In this document: piece by piece, positions 49,527 through 58,338 of the stretch
Numbering within the stretch: the stretch's first letter is position 1
Layout of the letters: every line of letters begins with the position of its first letter
Notes under the pieces: model-generated
Seen by the model: only the letters and a program-made list of their open reading frames with translations
What the model was told of the DNA's origin: nothing
Database searches by the model: none
Position numbers and translations under genes: made by a program
Assembly: GCF_020532705.1 (NCBI RefSeq)
Contig: NZ_JAJAVD010000001.1
Span: forward strand, 1,054,001 to 1,118,000
DNA from: Methylobacillus caricis
GTDB taxonomy: Bacteria; Pseudomonadota; Gammaproteobacteria; Burkholderiales; Methylophilaceae
Length of the DNA: 64,000 nucleotides
Direction: 5' to 3'

Positions 49527-49565
49527 AATCATAACAAACAACTGCTTGTTATGATTGTTTGTTAT
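49527..49565. repeat. Overlapping ATAACAAAC inverted repeats
   Basis: AATCATAACAA (49527-49537) is the exact complement of TTGTTATGATT (49546-49556), and ATAACAAAC (49531-49539) of GTTTGTTAT (49557-49565). The alternative pairings resemble a regulator site or terminator just past the DszB-like stop. Confidence 0.6.
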
Positions 49566-49572
49566 AAGCTTA

Positions 49573-50604
49573 TTATGCTGCTTTTTTGGATTGCGAGCGC
49601 AATACCTCGGCTAATGGCGCAGGATCAATCCATGCCTTGACATCAAAGTCGGCCTTGATGAAGCCCCACTCCAGCAGGAAGTTTTTATAACCTTCCAGTG
49701 CGGCAATAGATTCAGGGCTCAAGTCAGTGCCTTGGTGCAGATGGATGTCATTGCCATAGGCCTTGCGTATATATTCATCTGTGGAGCCTGACTCCTTGGC
49801 GATATAAGCCACGGTTTCAGCTTCGTGCGCGGATGCCCAGTCGCCAGCTTGCACAATGCGGCTCAGGAAGCGGGCAACGAGATCTGGGCGAGTGCGGAGC
49901 AATTCACCATCCACGGTAATAGGGCGCGGAGCACCGTTATTGGCCCGTACTTTTGGATCAGGATGATTGCGTACGTCATACACAATGGTGAGGCCATTGG
50001 CTTCAGCGGTTTCATAACCACGGGCGCCTTTGGTGAAGATTGCATCAACCTGGCCGCTCTTGAGAGCTTCGAGTTCAGTGGCATAGGCTACACGAACGCC
50101 AGCCCCCCAGCCTTGACCTGTAGGTGCTTGTGGCACTTCAAAATCAACCAGTTCTACATCCTTGTGGGTCAAGCCAGCTGTTTCAAGTGTGACCACAATG
50201 CCGCGCAATGCGCTCGCACGCTGATGATCAATGCTGATGCGGTTCAAGGGCAGGGCAATTTTCTTGCCTTTGAGGTCTTGCGGAGCCTTGATGCCAGATT
50301 CTGGGAGCGTCAGGATCAACTGTGCTTCATCTACCCAGTTTAGCCCGATTACCTTGGTGTCAGTACCGTTGGCACGAGCCCAGATTGCCGGGACATTGCC
50401 GCCCTGGCGAAAAGAGTGCGGCAGCTTGTGGTCGTAGTGTGACTCACGAAGCACAGGGTCCGTGGTTTCTTGCAGCGTGTTGATACTGATGCCATCAGCC
50501 TGGAATTCCTGCTTGAACCAGTCTTCCCTGGCCGCCAGGCCCAGTGGGGTGGGAACAGGGCAGCGGGTATACCAAAGTGCGTCGATGCTTGGATCTTGTG
50601 ACAT
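49573..50604 (-). CDS. DszB-like sulfinate desulfinase / periplasmic-binding-fold protein
   Basis: The 343-residue product starts at ATG 50604 behind GGAG. It has the SsuA/NMT1 substrate-binding fold but no signal peptide, so it is cytoplasmic like DszB. It keeps the DszB active site in order: C15 (RCPVPTPLG), H56 (RESHYDH) and R66 in FRQGGNVPAIW; the ten-residue His-Arg spacing equals that of H60 and R70 in DszB. It would release sulfite from an aryl or alkyl sulfinate. A plain ABC binding protein is less likely given the missing signal and these residues. Confidence 0.78.
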   Translation of the reverse strand: MSQDPSIDALWYTRCPVPTPLGLAAREDWFKQEFQADGISINTLQETTDPVLRESHYDHKLPHSFRQGGNVPAIWARANGTDTKVIGLNWVDEAQLILTLPESGIKAPQDLKGKKIALPLNRISIDHQRASALRGIVVTLETAGLTHKDVELVDFEVPQAPTGQGWGAGVRVAYATELEALKSGQVDAIFTKGARGYETAEANGLTIVYDVRNHPDPKVRANNGAPRPITVDGELLRTRPDLVARFLSRIVQAGDWASAHEAETVAYIAKESGSTDEYIRKAYGNDIHLHQGTDLSPESIAALEGYKNFLLEWGFIKADFDVKAWIDPAPLAEVLRSQSKKAA

Positions 50605-50780
50605 GGGTAAAATCTCCTTGTGTATTGGTCTTGCCACATGCGAGGGGGCAGGGCTTGAGTTATCTATCTGGCATATTCCATGCCAGTTATCCATGATTGG
50701 TATTGTGATTTTTAACGGTTAATATTCAATGAATTAAAGTTATATCGTTCAGCGTTTTGGATTTGGCGATCGAGAGGTCT

Positions 50781-50824
50781 GTTGCCATAACAACAGATAA
50801 CTTTTTATCTGTTGTTATGGCAAC
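50781..50824. repeat. 44-bp palindrome with 20-bp perfect arms
   Basis: GTTGCCATAACAACAGATAA and its exact complement flank the loop cttt. It lies between the ABC exporter pair and the desulfinase, both leftward. Each arm contains one copy of the recurring 16-bp dyad (50780-50795 and 50810-50825). It may combine terminator and operator functions. Confidence 0.85.
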
Positions 50825-50864
50825 ATTTGTTTGTCTGGCACCATTCCATGACGAAGGTGCATTT

Positions 50865-52715
50865 TTAGGCCGAGGTTGCGCCAGATGAGATGGAGGCTTC
50901 TTCGTAAGCCTGATACAACCTGGAGTAGGAGCCTCCTTGATGAATCAGTTGCTGATGGCTGCCTATTTCTGCCAGTTGGCCATTCCAGATTACGGCAATA
51001 CGATCAGCATCACGAATAGTGGCCAGACGGTGGGCGATAATGATGGCTGTCCTGCCTTCACACAGGCGCCGGAAGGCCGCCTGGATGCGACGTTCTGTAT
51101 GGATATCGACAGCAGAGGTGGCTTCATCCAATACCAGTACTGAGGGGTTGGCAAGATAAGCGCGCACCAGGCACACCAATTGGCGCTGACCATGGCTGAG
51201 AAAGGCTCCCAGCGGGCCTACCTCGGTTTGGTAACCTTTAGGTAAACGTTCCAGAACTTCATCGGCGCCAAGCTCACGCGCAGCGGCAATCAATAGCTCA
51301 TCACTGGCTCCGGGCGCAGCCAATCGCAAATTGTGCAATACGCTGCCGGAGAACAGCACATTATCTTGCAGGACCACCCCGACTTTTTTCCGCAAATCTT
51401 GTTGCTTGTAGGCTCGCACGTCCTGTCCATCAATCAGCACCTCACCTTGCTGCACTTCATAAAAGCGAGTCAGCAGTTGCACCAGGGTGCTCTTGCCATG
51501 CCCGGAGGGGCCGACGATGGCAAGGACTTCGCCTGGCGCTATCTTCAAGTTGAAGTCACTGATTACCGGGACAGCAGGAGGGGCGTTATAGCCGAACACT
51601 ACTTGCCTGAATTCGACCTCGCCCAGGTGCTGCGCTGGCGTTTTAGGCTCTGCAGGGTCGTTGATCTCAGGTTCAGTATCCAGCATGAGGAAAATGCGTT
51701 GTGCCGATGATGCACCTGACGTGTAACGCTCAAACAGATCATTGAGTTCCTGCAGAGGGCCGAGGAAAAGTTGCACGTAGAACAGACTCTGTGCCAGCTG
51801 GCCTACCGTCATCTGTTTATCTGCAATACTGATGCCGCCAGCCATCAGGAGAAAAGCCATACCCACGGTGCTGAGCACCTGGGTCAACGGCAGGAACCAG
51901 CTGGAGCGCATGCTGCCGCGTACCAGGATAGTGTTGAAGTCTTCCAGTAAGGCTTTGTAGCGTTGCTGGTTGGCTTCTTCGTTGACGGTCTGCTTGAGGA
52001 TGCGCACCCCGGATACGGTTTCTACCAGGTGAGCGGTGAATCGTGCACGGGCCTCTGCCACACGCCCCCAGATTTTTTCCGAGATCCGCTTGAATAGCCA
52101 GGTTCCCAGTACCAATACCGGCACTATGCTGGCAAGTGCCAGGAATAATCTTGGTGATATCCACCACAGCGCGAATGAAGCGACTAACAGGCGCAATATG
52201 GCTGAAAACAGCTCAGGCGGCCCCTGGATCAGCAGCGGCTCCAGGGTGTCGATGTCGCGATCAGCGCGCGAAATGATGCGCCCGGCCTTGGTCTGGTCGA
52301 AATAGCGTACGCTCAATGACTGCACATGGCTGAATACCTGAATACGCAGGTTATTGAGAATGGTGATGGCTGCCGTGCCAGCCAGATACTGTGACAGGCC
52401 GGCAATGCCAAAACGTACCGCCCAGCTGAGACCTGTTGCCAGAGCCATCCAGCTGATCAGTGGAGTATTAAGTACCAATCCCTGCGCGGTTTGTATGAAT
52501 CCATAGTCAATCACTTCACGCAGGAACCAGGGGCGGATGAAGATGACGCCTACCAGCGCCAGCTCAAGCAAGATGACAGCAGCAATGCGGCCACGGACCT
52601 GATTAAGCAGCGGCAACAACCGCCAGAACATATTGCGGTCCAACTGCTTGCGTGCCAGTGATTGTTCCAGCTCTATATCATTGAGCGGCTTGTCGCCACG
52701 AAAGTCATTGGCCAT
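50865..52715 (-). CDS. ABC exporter half-transporter, catalytic member (second pair)
   Basis: The 616-residue product starts at ATG 52715, with GGAG six bases upstream. A membrane domain (about 40-330) precedes an ATPase domain with Walker A GPSGHGKST, Walker B LVLDEATSAVD, H-loop IIAHRLATI and the same odd signature LSHGQ as at 338-2179, to which it is clearly paralogous. The start overlaps the partner gene by 11 bases. It pairs with the degenerate half upstream. Substrate unknown; a link to the sulfur genes is inferred from position. Confidence 0.93.
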   Translation of the reverse strand: MANDFRGDKPLNDIELEQSLARKQLDRNMFWRLLPLLNQVRGRIAAVILLELALVGVIFIRPWFLREVIDYGFIQTAQGLVLNTPLISWMALATGLSWAVRFGIAGLSQYLAGTAAITILNNLRIQVFSHVQSLSVRYFDQTKAGRIISRADRDIDTLEPLLIQGPPELFSAILRLLVASFALWWISPRLFLALASIVPVLVLGTWLFKRISEKIWGRVAEARARFTAHLVETVSGVRILKQTVNEEANQQRYKALLEDFNTILVRGSMRSSWFLPLTQVLSTVGMAFLLMAGGISIADKQMTVGQLAQSLFYVQLFLGPLQELNDLFERYTSGASSAQRIFLMLDTEPEINDPAEPKTPAQHLGEVEFRQVVFGYNAPPAVPVISDFNLKIAPGEVLAIVGPSGHGKSTLVQLLTRFYEVQQGEVLIDGQDVRAYKQQDLRKKVGVVLQDNVLFSGSVLHNLRLAAPGASDELLIAAARELGADEVLERLPKGYQTEVGPLGAFLSHGQRQLVCLVRAYLANPSVLVLDEATSAVDIHTERRIQAAFRRLCEGRTAIIIAHRLATIRDADRIAVIWNGQLAEIGSHQQLIHQGGSYSRLYQAYEEASISSGATSA

Positions 52716-54489
52716 GATCAACTCCTACCAGATCCCTATATATTGCACTGCTCTCTACCAGCTGCTGATGGGTGCCTGAAGCAGCAATTCCCCCCTGGGC
52801 AAGCATCACGACGCGATCCGCCAGCAATATGGTGGAGAGCTTGCTGGCAATCAGGATGACAGTAATCTGGTAGCCGTTGCGGCCACGTAATTGCCGTATG
52901 TTTTCCAGAACGCGTCTTTCAGTGATGGCATCCAGTGCGCTGGTGGCATCATCTAGCACAAGGATAGATGGTTCTGCCAGGAAGGCGCGGGCCAGGCTGA
53001 TACGCTGCCTTTGCCCACCTGAGAGCGTAATGCCGCGATCTCCGATGCGGGTATGGAGTCCATCCTTGAGCTTTTCCAACACTTCACCGGCAGAAGCCTG
53101 TGCCAAGGCATTGAGGATTTCTTGTTGACTGGCATCAGCTTTGGCGAGCTTCAAGTTGGCTTCCAGAGTATCTGAAAACAAAAAACTTTCTTGTGGAACT
53201 ACATGAATTCTACTTCTCAACTCATTTAATTTAAATGATTTTATGTTTCTCCATCCGGCCCAAGGCGAACCTATCTGGACTTCACCCTTGTCCGTTTCAA
53301 GCAAACGCGGAAGCAGGCCCGCAAGCGTACTCTTGCCAGACCCCGTCATACCAACCACGGCGACTACTTCGCCTGGAGCAACTTCAAAGTCGCAATCCAT
53401 CAAAATGGCATTACCATTGCCTGGCGCGCTGATGCTGACCTGGTTGAGGCGTATCCCCAAGGGGCCATCAGGAATAGGTTCATTGCCGGGCGTGATGGTG
53501 GGAGATTCATCAAGCAATTCCCAGATACGGGCCGCAGAGGAGCGTGCATCAGCAAAGATCTGGATAATGCGCCCTATACCCTCTATACGAAACACTAATG
53601 CATTGGCCACCAGCACCGAGGCCACCAGCTGGCCGATGTTGATGGCACCTTGCTGTACCAGGTAGGCGCCGATTGCCAGTATCCACACATGGCTCAGGGC
53701 AACTACCGTCTGCGGTAAAGGAATGCGAGATGTGGCATAGGCCAAGGCGGTTCTCGCATGCTGAATAAATGTTTGGACTAAGTGGCTGAAAATGGCGATA
53801 CGCTGCTGCTCAAGGCTGAAAGACTTGATAACGCGTACGCCGTTTACGCCTTCGCTCAATTCTTGATTGACATGGTCATATGCGTCTCCCACTACACGGT
53901 CAAGGACCACCAGTTTTTCTGTCTGTGCAATAAAAATACCGATACCAAGCAGGGTAAAAAATAAAGTGCCCAACCCCAGCCAGGGGTGATACCACGATAG
54001 CAAGGCTACAGAGACAAGTACCCATAGGCTGGCCTCGAAAACCTGGCGCCAGAAGTTGATGAGGGCATCGCGTACCTTGTCTGCATCACGCGTAGTACGG
54101 GTGACCATTTCACCCATACCGTGACGCCAGTGATAGGCCAAGTCAAGGCGTTGTACCTGATGCATGATGCGTTCGCGCAGAATGGTCAGTAAATCCTGGC
54201 CGATGATCAGTGACATGATGCCGCCGATGTATTGCAACACGCCGCGGGCAAGGGCAACAAGTATTAGTAACACAATCCAATGTTTTGCCAGTGAGTAATC
54301 CAAATTGCCATCCGCCAAGCGAATGATCGCACTCCCGGTCTGTAAATCCTGTACTGCCTGGCCGACGATCCATAACTGCCAAGCCATTCCGATATTAACC
54401 AAGGTAAACAGCACAGCCGTAAATGAAAATTTCCATGGCATATATCGATAGAGCGCCAAGCAGCGTAGTAATGGATGCTGTTTATTCAT
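52705..54489 (-). CDS. ABC exporter half-transporter, degenerate member (second pair)
   Basis: The 594-residue product has a full membrane domain and an ATPase domain with Walker A GMTGSGKST and signature LSGGQRQR. The catalytic Glu is Asp (LVLDDATSALD) and the H-loop reads IASKLSTI. So its own site should hydrolyse ATP poorly, while its LSGGQ completes the partner's good site. It is first in this two-gene leftward operon and is paralogous to the truncated gene at the window start. Confidence 0.93.
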   Translation of the reverse strand: MNKQHPLLRCLALYRYMPWKFSFTAVLFTLVNIGMAWQLWIVGQAVQDLQTGSAIIRLADGNLDYSLAKHWIVLLILVALARGVLQYIGGIMSLIIGQDLLTILRERIMHQVQRLDLAYHWRHGMGEMVTRTTRDADKVRDALINFWRQVFEASLWVLVSVALLSWYHPWLGLGTLFFTLLGIGIFIAQTEKLVVLDRVVGDAYDHVNQELSEGVNGVRVIKSFSLEQQRIAIFSHLVQTFIQHARTALAYATSRIPLPQTVVALSHVWILAIGAYLVQQGAINIGQLVASVLVANALVFRIEGIGRIIQIFADARSSAARIWELLDESPTITPGNEPIPDGPLGIRLNQVSISAPGNGNAILMDCDFEVAPGEVVAVVGMTGSGKSTLAGLLPRLLETDKGEVQIGSPWAGWRNIKSFKLNELRSRIHVVPQESFLFSDTLEANLKLAKADASQQEILNALAQASAGEVLEKLKDGLHTRIGDRGITLSGGQRQRISLARAFLAEPSILVLDDATSALDAITERRVLENIRQLRGRNGYQITVILIASKLSTILLADRVVMLAQGGIAASGTHQQLVESSAIYRDLVGVDHGQ

Positions 54490-54515
54490 AGATCGCCTAT
54501 TAACCGGAAAGAAAT

Positions 54516-54552
54516 AAAAGACCTAGCAACGTCATACTGCCAGGTCTTTTTT
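54516..54552. terminator. Terminator of the TonB-receptor gene
   Basis: AAAAGACCT-a-GCA pairs with TGC-c-AGGTCTTTT, with A and T tracts both ways. It is 35 bases past the receptor stop and 27 bases before the exporter start. Confidence 0.85.
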
Positions 54553-54586
54553 GTCATCATTTCAGGAGAGTCCCCCTGAAGATGAA

Positions 54587-56947
54587 TTAGAAACGCACAG
54601 TTAAAGATGCACCTATCGTACGAGGGTTGCCCCAATACACGATATTGCCAGTGGAGTTTTGGGGAGGCAGGGCATGATAACGGTACTCTTTGTCGAACAG
54701 GTTATTTACATAGCCAGTCAGTTCAACCTTGTCATCTTTAGTGCTATAAGTGACACGGGCATTGACAAGAGTGTAGGGGTCCTGGTTGAGGAGATCGTTA
54801 TCCTGTGGGACAACAAAGAAATACTGCTTGCCCAAGTAGCGTGCATCACCACCTAGTGTAACTTTACTGCCATTTTGCAATGGAATGCGGTAACTGGCAG
54901 CTAGCAAAGCACTCCAGCGTGGTGCGCGCACAAATTCATTACCATCATGGTTACCACCGCCATTGAGCACGTCAAATTTCTCGAACTCTGTTTTTAATAG
55001 CCCTACGTTTGCATTGATATGCAAATTATTGGTGGGCAACGCCTCAATTTCCAACTCTGCACCCTTGACGCTAGATTTTTCTACATTCTGAAGATAGGAA
55101 ACTGTTTGGCCTTGTGGCGTTGTACCCACCACATTGACCTGAACGTTGCTGTAATCATAGTAAAAGGCGTTGGCATTGAAATTAAGACGACCATTTAGCC
55201 ATTCGGATTTATAGCCTACCTCGAATGCATTCAATTCCTCCGGCTTGAGAGTGTTAAGTGCCAATTCTGATGTCGCTGCAGTGTTATAGCCGCCGGATTT
55301 GATGCCTCTGGAAAACTTGAAATATACACGGTCAGTATCAGTGATTTTATATTGAGGAGTGATGTCGTAAGTAAACGCATTCCAGCGCTTATCGCGTGAA
55401 TCATTAAAGGTGCCGGCGCCACCTATAATGCCATTATAGCTATTCCACCACGAACCTAAATTACTCCAACCTGCTGCTCCTGCATTAGGGCTACTGATAC
55501 GGTCAAGATCATATTTCTTTTCCTCGGTAGTCCAGCGTGCTCCTAAAGTGGTATCGAATTTCTCAGTGAAGTTGTAAGTTGTGCTACCGAAAATAGCATA
55601 GCTCTCAGTTTTGTGGCTGAGGTCAGCTTTGTTATAAGTGACAGCTTGAGTGCTACCTGCAAGTTGTGGTACGGATCCATTCGGCAAACGGGCACCCGCT
55701 GAGATGGAATCTATATCTTCATTAAAATAGAAGAAACCAGTCAACCAGTTCCATTTATCTTCGCGTGGGGATGCCAGGCGAAATTCTTGCGTCCACTGAT
55801 GACTCTTGGCGTCGGTGTAAGTCCGATTGATTTCGAGTGGGGAGCTGTCGCCATCCTGCAAGGTCTCTTGCTTGAAGTCAGCATAAGCAGTGATGGAGGT
55901 CAGGGTTAAATTACCTAACTGCCAATTAACGCTTATGGAGGCACCATTCTGGGTTATATCGCTGCTGTTTTCTGCATTACTGCTGACATGGTTGATGTCA
56001 CGACTGGGAATATAATTGTCTCGGAATACACCATTAGCCCCTGTACCTTTTACAGTGCCTACGTTACCTTCAGTTTTATATTTGCGGTGGTAGACATTTA
56101 GCAATGCATCCAGATCTGGTGTAAGTAAAAATAACAACTGGCCTCGGATCACGGAATCCTCAACCCCGCCATTAGTTTTTCCATCAAACTGGTTCTTGAA
56201 CCGTCCATCCAGATCCTGATTGTAGAAAGAAATACGCCCGGCCACACGTTCATCAACGATGGTGCCACCTACAGCGCCTTGAACAACCTTATCGCCAAAA
56301 CTGCCGTAATCTGCTTTGACATAACCTTCAGGCTTGTCAGTAAAGGTGGGCTTTTTGGAAACGATATTGACTGCACCGCCAGTCGTGTTTTTACCCCACA
56401 ACGTACCCTGTGGACCACGCAACACCTCCACGCGGTCAAGGTCAAAAATCGGAATGCCCGTTGCTGTGGCATTACTGATGAACACGTCATCAATATAAAA
56501 CCCGATTGGGTTCGGGAAGTCGAGCTGTTGCTGGCCTGCACCTACACCACGAATCCACCAACGTGGCCGGCCATTCTGGATGGTGCCAGCAGAAGAGTTG
56601 GGCACATTATTGAGGACTTCACCGGCAGAGCGGCCTATGCCTCTGTCCTGAAGCTCTTTGCCACTGAGTACGGAAATCGCGGTAGGGACTTCCTGTGCAT
56701 TTTCTTCACGGCGTTGTGCAGTCACTACTACGCTACCCAATGATGACTCTATATCCTTTTCTGGTTGAGCAACGCTCGATGTTGCTGGAGAGCTCTCTGT
56801 AACCTTTTCCTCACTTGCTGCGGTGTCGGGCTGCGCGTCTTCGGCAGCAAAAGCTGCGTTAATGAACAAGCTACCTGCCAATGCCCCCAGTACAGCAATA
56901 GTCAAAGGTTTCTTGATAAAGATTGTTTGTTGCGAATTCTTAGCCAT
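54587..56947 (-). CDS. TonB-dependent outer-membrane receptor
   Basis: The 786-residue product starts at ATG 56947 (frame open to 56965). It has a signal peptide (TIAVLGALAGSLFINAAFA), a plug domain with VVVTAQRREENAQEVPTAIS (TonB-box-like) and VEVLRGPQGTLWGKNTTGG, a motif usual in receptors for small organic or siderophore-like ligands. A 22-strand barrel region ends in the aromatic ASLTVRF. It imports a scarce compound across the outer membrane. Lying among desulfurization-type genes, it may carry an organosulfur compound; the ligand is not readable from sequence. Confidence 0.93.
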   Translation of the reverse strand: MAKNSQQTIFIKKPLTIAVLGALAGSLFINAAFAAEDAQPDTAASEEKVTESSPATSSVAQPEKDIESSLGSVVVTAQRREENAQEVPTAISVLSGKELQDRGIGRSAGEVLNNVPNSSAGTIQNGRPRWWIRGVGAGQQQLDFPNPIGFYIDDVFISNATATGIPIFDLDRVEVLRGPQGTLWGKNTTGGAVNIVSKKPTFTDKPEGYVKADYGSFGDKVVQGAVGGTIVDERVAGRISFYNQDLDGRFKNQFDGKTNGGVEDSVIRGQLLFLLTPDLDALLNVYHRKYKTEGNVGTVKGTGANGVFRDNYIPSRDINHVSSNAENSSDITQNGASISVNWQLGNLTLTSITAYADFKQETLQDGDSSPLEINRTYTDAKSHQWTQEFRLASPREDKWNWLTGFFYFNEDIDSISAGARLPNGSVPQLAGSTQAVTYNKADLSHKTESYAIFGSTTYNFTEKFDTTLGARWTTEEKKYDLDRISSPNAGAAGWSNLGSWWNSYNGIIGGAGTFNDSRDKRWNAFTYDITPQYKITDTDRVYFKFSRGIKSGGYNTAATSELALNTLKPEELNAFEVGYKSEWLNGRLNFNANAFYYDYSNVQVNVVGTTPQGQTVSYLQNVEKSSVKGAELEIEALPTNNLHINANVGLLKTEFEKFDVLNGGGNHDGNEFVRAPRWSALLAASYRIPLQNGSKVTLGGDARYLGKQYFFVVPQDNDLLNQDPYTLVNARVTYSTKDDKVELTGYVNNLFDKEYRYHALPPQNSTGNIVYWGNPRTIGASLTVRF

Positions 56948-57587
56948 AAAGGTTCCCTGCGTCAATTGAATGCTATCTCGTCAACACTAACGAGCTGTCA
57001 GCTTGATATGGCAGGAACCATGCCAGTGGTAGAGTTCTGGTTTAATCTGTTGATAAATAAATATATTTATCCAAATTTAGAGGTTTTTAATCAGCTTTCT
57101 GTTGGCTGGGAAACAGTTTTAACTGTTGTTTCGCCAACAAATGTTGTTTTTAGGTCATCAAATGACGAGGTTGAGCTTGTTTGTTGAATTTTTACTTAAT
57201 TTTTATGCAAAGTGTTTATATTTGAACAGTTGTTTGTATGGGTGCATAGGTATTGTTGATATACAAACAATGAATGGTGGATTGGAAAAGAGAGGGGTTA
57301 GGAAAATCTTAAATATAATTGATGGTGGTTTTTTGAAAAATTATTAATATCAATAGGTTATTTTTAATATCCAAACCATTTCCTGAAAACTTGGTGCGAA
57401 GTTCTGTATACGGTTCACACATGGCATACAGATTGCAGTTTGATTAATGATCACGCTATGGCCGCTTAAATCCAATGTAAGCCGTTCAGCAATAATTGAT
57501 GGGCTGATTCTCTTGGTCATTTAATAGACCAGGGCTTTTCCATCTGCCAGATCAAAACTGTATTCCAACCCCAAAAGGATGACTGAA
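56948..57587. promoter_or_regulatory. Divergent control region of receptor and aldolase-like genes
   Basis: About 640 AT-rich bases with no credible gene. It contains AACAGTT-tt-AACTGTT (57112-57127) overlapping one copy of the 16-bp dyad, TGTTGTTTCGCCAACA (57124-57139). This is probably the operator region of both transcripts; the promoters are not assigned. Confidence 0.55.
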
Positions 57588-58277
57588 ATGAGTGATAACC
57601 TCTCCGAGATTGATTTGATATCTTATGTTGATGAAGCCAAGGCCGATGCAATCCATGCATTTAATGTGCTGCGTGAAAACCGGACATTATCCGCCAGCCT
57701 GACTTTTCATATCTCGCACCGTATCCCAGGGCATGACAAATTGCTGCATATACGATTCCCGGGTGGCCTGGCACGTGACCAGACGCCTACGATCAACCTG
57801 ACCAATTTCTCCGATGAGAAAAACCATATTCTCAATGAGTCTCGCCTGGATGCGGATACTGCCATTCATATTCATACCAACTATTTATCTGCATGGTCTC
57901 TGGCACATAAACCTTTCCCAATTCTCTATGTGGCAGCCGCACGCCATCTCCTGGCACGAGAGATTCCCAACCATCTGGACCGCACCCGCAGTGTCCTGGA
58001 CGTGATCAGTGAGCGCCTGGATAAATATCCGGAGCTGGCACCGCCGCCTGCCTTGCTGGAATCCAATGGCGGTGTGAATTTCTGGGGCAAGGGGATTATC
58101 CGCACTTCAGAACTTATCCTGTTTGTCGAGGAGGCTGCGCGATATCAGGCGATTGCAGAGCAGATCGGTGGTGCCCAGGTTTACACGCCAGGGGCGCTGG
58201 AACTCCAATGGAAGCGCACAGGGTTGCTGGACAAGGCCAAGACTTATAGCGGCAGGTATCTGGAAGATATTGTTTGA
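57588..58277 (+). CDS. Class II aldolase/adducin-like protein
   Basis: The 229-residue product starts at ATG 57588; AAAAGG nine bases upstream favours it over ATG 57579. It resembles class II aldolases: a histidine pair in AIHIHTNYLSAWSLAHKP for the divalent metal and an Asn/Gly-rich N-terminal part. The usual later His is less clear, so the metal site may be altered. Such enzymes cleave or epimerise sugar phosphates. Its role in the sulfur locus is unknown; it is cotranscribed only up to a terminator. Confidence 0.7.
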   Translation: MSDNLSEIDLISYVDEAKADAIHAFNVLRENRTLSASLTFHISHRIPGHDKLLHIRFPGGLARDQTPTINLTNFSDEKNHILNESRLDADTAIHIHTNYLSAWSLAHKPFPILYVAAARHLLAREIPNHLDRTRSVLDVISERLDKYPELAPPPALLESNGGVNFWGKGIIRTSELILFVEEAARYQAIAEQIGGAQVYTPGALELQWKRTGLLDKAKTYSGRYLEDIV

Positions 58278-58294
58278 TTGACTGAAATATCAAG

Positions 58295-58320
58295 AGTCGG
58301 GCGCAAGCCCGACTTTTTTA
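58295..58320 (+). terminator. Rho-independent terminator after the aldolase-like gene
   Basis: AGTCGGGC-gcaa-GCCCGACT followed by a T tract, between the aldolase-like gene and the monooxygenase gene. Confidence 0.92.
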
Positions 58321-58338
58321 TGCGTGAAAGACATACCC

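Noticed and set aside
55231-55422. Small antisense-register frame inside the TonB receptor gene
   Set aside because: Shadow of the receptor gene without a ribosome site or coupling.
56765-57187. Frame of 140 codons upstream of the TonB receptor
   Set aside because: It overlaps the receptor's signal peptide region on the other strand and AT-rich control DNA; no ribosome site and no motif.
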